From Rotaria macrura (lineage: Eukaryota; Rotifera; Eurotatoria; Philodinida; Philodinidae), in assembly GCA_900239685.1 (NCBI GenBank), contig OENT01000258.1, positions 85,420 through 149,419 of the forward strand: a stretch of 64,000 nucleotides of DNA, read 5' to 3'. The notes below the pieces were generated by a model that saw nothing but the letters and a program-made list of their open reading frames with translations, had not been told where the DNA came from and did no database searches. Shown piece after piece: positions 60,253-64,000 of the stretch. Within the stretch, counting starts at the first letter, position 1; every line of letters begins with the position of its first letter. The position numbers and the translations under genes were made by a program.

Positions 60253-62337
60253 ATGGACGGAATGAAATCGTATTTAATATTATTCATTTTTGAATTCTTG
60301 ATTTGCGTCTCCGTTCAGACCCTACCAAAATTAACTATTGATGAGTATTTGAATTCCACGTACTATCCATCATTATGCCTTTCACCTAATGGTCACCAAT
60401 TACTAGTTCATAGTGAGCGTCCTGCATGGGAATCAAATCAATACGAAAATACATTGTGGCTATTTCACACCCAATCAAGACACAAAAAATTGATTACCAA
60501 ACAACTCTTTACTGGTATCAAACCACAATGGTCACCAAGTGGTATTTGGATTGTATTCGTAGGTAATGAAAATTCAGAACTTAGCTCAATCAATGATTAT
60601 CATCAGTCTCGGCATGCAAACCACAGTTATTCGACAACAAGCAAATACATTCACCTGTATAATATTATCACAGACGAGACTTTATTGCTTGACATAGCGA
60701 CTGAAAACTTATTAGCTATAACATGGGCAGACAATGATTGTTCTCTCTATTGCGTCTCATCGCCATCAACTGAAGAAACAAGAAACGATTCGGATGAAGA
60801 TGAATGGAAAGATGTAATTCGACATCGTCAACCAAAAACCACTGACCGCAGTACCATTCATCGTATTGATATTTCAAGAACAAAGAGAAGAGTCCATGTA
60901 AAAATGACTCATATTGTCAATATTGATTTTCTGATCAATGAAATCTTATACACTCCGTCAGAAAATAAACTTGTCTTCACATCTATATCAGCTGTTATCG
61001 AAGATCCAAACGTGATAGAAATCTATGCCATAGATTTATGCAATGTAAGTGTATTATCGAGATTAACAAAAAATGAAGCATTCGAGACCGATCTACAACT
61101 ATCAATCGGTGGTAAGCATATATTTTTTCTCACTGACACCATGAGCCCGAGTAATGGTAAATATAACAATACACAGAGAAGGTTGTATTCAGTCGACTTA
61201 ACCAATGGAAAGATTCAACGTTGGGGAAACGATTTTAGTGGTAGTATAATGGGATATGCAATTCGACCTCAAGGTGGTGTTTACTTACTTGGGCAATTAG
61301 GAATTAATGTTCAGATATATATGCAACGATCGCCATGGCATAGTTTGACCTTACAACATGGTTGGAAAGGAACTCATCGAAGAATTTCATCTGCCACATC
61401 CATCGGTTCTACTGCAATCGCTTTTGTCCATTCCTCATTCCAACAGCCATTAGAAGTTTATTTTGTTAATCATATTAATCAATTAGGTTTAGCTAAAAAG
61501 ATCACATTTGAAAATCATTTTCTTACACGACGTAACTTACCTCGAACTAAGCTGTACCAATGGATTAATCATGAAGATAATCGTACAATCGAAGGCATTC
61601 TACATTATCCACCAGGGAAATTCGAATGCAAAAATTTACCACTATTTGTACTCATTCATGGAGGTCCAACAGATGCAAGCTTAAATATGTTGCAGACCAA
61701 TTGGTATACTTGGGCTCCATTGGCAGCTACAGAAGGGTGGCTAGTTCTTGAACCGAATTATCGAGGGTCAACAGGATATGGTGATGAATTTATTAATGAA
61801 ATCATCTATCAATGGTTGTCACGTCCAGGTAAAGATATTTTAGCAGGTGTCGATCGTTTGATTGAGGATGGCATCGCTAATCCCAATAGACTTGCTGTTG
61901 GAGGTTACAGTTACGGCGGATATTTGACGAATTGGCTGATTACACAAACGACACGTTTCAATGCTGCTTTATCGGGTGCTGCGCCATTCGAACATGTTTC
62001 TTTTTGGGGTCGAATGGATATTCCTACATACATTAACGGGTTCATTGGTGGATATCCATGGGAAATACCGCAAGTATATTATAATGAATCTATTATATAT
62101 AAACTGGACAAAGTTAGAACGCCTACACACATAATAACTGGTGCCAGTGACGTTCGTGTTCCAGCAGATCAAAGTTTGATGTTGGAGCGTGCTTTACATT
62201 ACCTTGATATACCAGTTAAATTACTACTTTTTCCCAATGAAGGACATTCAATGCGAGTTAATCCATGGTATGGGAAGATTAAAATTCGTGAAGAATTGAA
62301 ATGGTTAGAAAAATACGGACACACCTCGTCGATTTGA
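60253..62337 (+). CDS. Secreted S9-family serine peptidase (dipeptidyl/acylaminoacyl-peptidase type), intronless
   Basis: A single uninterrupted frame of 694 residues. An N-terminal signal peptide (YLILFIFEFLICVSV) precedes a beta-propeller-like half (about 30-420) with WSPSG, TW(A)DND and similar strand repeats. The C-terminal alpha/beta-hydrolase half contains FVLIHGGP, NYRGSTGYG, the nucleophile motif GYSYGG (Ser553), Asp633 in GASDVRVP and His665 in EGHSM, so the triad is intact. The family cleaves short peptides near the N-terminus; secretion suggests digestion of external peptides. WYGKIKIREELKWLEKYG at the C-terminus resembles what I recall of fungal (basidiomycete) and bacterial S9 proteins rather than animal APEH or DPP4. 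Together with the absence of introns, where the other multi-domain genes here have two to eight, this suggests horizontal acquisition. That is inference. A CATATAAATACTATAAAATC stretch lies about 65-85 bp upstream of the ATG. Confidence 0.9.
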   Translation: MDGMKSYLILFIFEFLICVSVQTLPKLTIDEYLNSTYYPSLCLSPNGHQLLVHSERPAWESNQYENTLWLFHTQSRHKKLITKQLFTGIKPQWSPSGIWIVFVGNENSELSSINDYHQSRHANHSYSTTSKYIHLYNIITDETLLLDIATENLLAITWADNDCSLYCVSSPSTEETRNDSDEDEWKDVIRHRQPKTTDRSTIHRIDISRTKRRVHVKMTHIVNIDFLINEILYTPSENKLVFTSISAVIEDPNVIEIYAIDLCNVSVLSRLTKNEAFETDLQLSIGGKHIFFLTDTMSPSNGKYNNTQRRLYSVDLTNGKIQRWGNDFSGSIMGYAIRPQGGVYLLGQLGINVQIYMQRSPWHSLTLQHGWKGTHRRISSATSIGSTAIAFVHSSFQQPLEVYFVNHINQLGLAKKITFENHFLTRRNLPRTKLYQWINHEDNRTIEGILHYPPGKFECKNLPLFVLIHGGPTDASLNMLQTNWYTWAPLAATEGWLVLEPNYRGSTGYGDEFINEIIYQWLSRPGKDILAGVDRLIEDGIANPNRLAVGGYSYGGYLTNWLITQTTRFNAALSGAAPFEHVSFWGRMDIPTYINGFIGGYPWEIPQVYYNESIIYKLDKVRTPTHIITGASDVRVPADQSLMLERALHYLDIPVKLLLFPNEGHSMRVNPWYGKIKIREELKWLEKYGHTSSI

Positions 62338-63849
62338 ACAATAGATTATAGACATAGACTAAGTCACGATGAAATGTTTTTCAATATTTGAACCTTGCCA
62401 ATATTATTTTAATTTAGCTTCACTTGTAGCTGATTTGTTTTAACAAGAATAAATATTACATCAAGTTAGCATAAAGTTACCTTCAGTATTACCAGACGTG
62501 AAACATTTCTCGTAACTCAGACAAATGAATATTTTTCCAGTTCCCCATAACATATGATTGGTTGCTAAAATAAAATACAAATAACACGACGGAAACGTCG
62601 CTCATCTTGTACTGAAAGGATGCCATATTATAAAAAGTATAGATTTCAAAGCAGAAAATATTAGAACTGATCTCTTCATACACAGGTTAAAGACCAGCGT
62701 TCAATGGAGTAGTTCTTGTATGCAATTGCATAGAATTACACTTCTGTGGGAAGATACGAGAAACTGAGGTGAGCTGTGCAAAAAGGTTATGACTGTTGAT
62801 GACAAATTCGATGAGATTGACATTCACAACTCACATTGGAAAATGTCTCACACTCGATCATCTTATGGTGAAAAATATGATGTTAAGAATCACTAATAGG
62901 GCTAGTATCTTTGGTACTATATAATAATTCGAAACACCATTAAATTCTGGTAAATATGAAATCTGTTCAATACAGATTTCGATACTAAGGTGACGGATGT
63001 TTAGTATTGCTCCTATTGTTATTTTGACATATGTCTATGTATTCTAAATTCTATATATAGTTACGAGTATATTTGAATGAAATGCTGCGTATTAGAGTAT
63101 TCTAGAGTTTGCTTGGATTTCGTTCCTGAAGAGTGCGAGTCCAATTCCAAATACTGTCCTACAGATTGTAGATTTTCCAAACAACACTTTTAGACATCTG
63201 ATGATTCAAATTTGCAGCAAGTCCTTGTGGATTCTCGTGTTCTCAGGAACCCATGAACCTCCCATGGGTTTTCGTTCTTGGAAAATTGGAATTCAATGAC
63301 AACTTTTTTTCTGTCTTATTCAGAATCCATAGTCAGTAGTTATTTTGAAACCATTCATATAAAACGACAATAGAAAAATTTTATTATTCCACCATCTGTC
63401 CTTCCACCCAGATTTGCACGGTGGGTGTGCTGATGTGACTATTATTTTGGATGAAGAGACTCACTGAAACCACGCCCACAATCTCTAAATTGACGGACAC
63501 GTATATCAAGAAACTTATGAGTTGAATTGTGTACCAAGTATATATTTAATTCAACCATATAAGACATTCTCCATAAACTAACCGCTAACAAATGAATCAG
63601 TGGCATTAGAAAAATACCTTCGAGTTAAAATCGTCTCAATTGATCGTAAATATACTTAAAAATTACTACGAATGCTGCAGCTTGAGTTTAAATTAATGTG
63701 TTTCTTATGATTATTCCTTTCATATAAAATCCATTAGATGATCCAATTATAAGTCAAATGTACAACTTTGTCTCTCTATTCTACATTATCGTCTCATAAG
63801 CTCTTCTTAATAACTTAATTACACTCAAAATCTTCGTAATGATGCACAC
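62338..63849. other. 3' flank of peptidase gene, no gene seen
   Basis: AATAAA occurs at about 62449, 110 bp after the stop, and could be the polyadenylation signal. Nothing else was recognised. Confidence 0.45.
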
Positions 63850-64000
63850 CAGAGCTGCCAACAGGCCACTTTTTCCCGGTCCTGCCTGGCCTGGTGCCTG
63901 GCCTGCTACGATTGAGCCTGACCTGCCTGGAGCCTGGCCTGGTATGATTGAGCCTGGCCTACAGGCCAGGCATACACGAAACCAAAAAAAAACCGATGCT
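63850..64000. mobile_element. AGGCCAGGC-rich transposon, left end only, cut by window edge
   Basis: It begins CAGAGCTGCCAACAGGCCAC followed by TTTTTCCCGG, nearly identical to the start at 56746. It is followed by repeated GCCTGGCCTGG and TGATTGAGCCTG units (TGATTGAGCCTG appears at about 20-45 bp spacing). The element continues past 64000. Confidence 0.6.

Overview
The window is animal nuclear DNA, most likely from a bdelloid rotifer. It is AT-rich and gene-sparse. Most introns inside genes are about 46-80 bp with GT..AG ends. The gene set is metazoan: an RSKR/SgK494-type kinase, a DENND2-type DENN protein, a TMEM26-like protein and a transmembrane RING-H2 protein. A B-box/coiled-coil gene looks like a family I know from bdelloid genomes. 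An intronless secreted S9 peptidase fits the bdelloid habit of acquiring foreign genes. The species assignment is inference.

Layout. 1-5.1 kb: serine/threonine kinase (+). 5.7-6.4 kb: long-TIR transposon with an assembly gap; a relative sits in the kinase's third intron. About 7.4-9.7 kb: a non-coding array of diverged repeats, very regularly spaced at about 94 bp. 12.1-14.5 kb: B-box/coiled-coil gene (-), 3' end not resolved. 15.6-18.9 kb: two non-autonomous DNA transposons, a TTAA-flanked element with an internal palindrome and a hAT-like element with an 8-bp target duplication. 18.9-24.8 kb: no gene seen. 24.8-35.2 kb: a large secreted Asn/Gln/Ser/Thr-rich repeat protein; a short Val-rich motif recurs every ~50 residues in two exons separated by a 2.8-kb intron that holds an LTR. 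35.7-36.8 kb: RING-H2 membrane protein. 37.3-38.3 kb: Tc1/mariner-type element with TA duplication. 42.9-49.3 kb: DENND2-like gene. 50.1-52.3 kb: TMEM26-like gene. 53.2-58.2 kb: nested transposon cluster (LTR-retrotransposon remnant with its 3' LTR, a palindromic MITE inside that LTR, and several GC-richer MITEs). 60.3-62.3 kb: S9 peptidase. The right edge cuts into another AGGCC-rich element.

The genes do not form a pathway. Exon models for six genes were built by matching reading frame, splice phase and family homology; for the kinase (from its first supported exon), DENN, TMEM26, RING and repeat-protein models the joined length is an exact multiple of three. The most unusual items are the ~94-bp array, whose spacing is better kept than its sequence, and the repeat protein with evenly spaced hydrophobic motifs.
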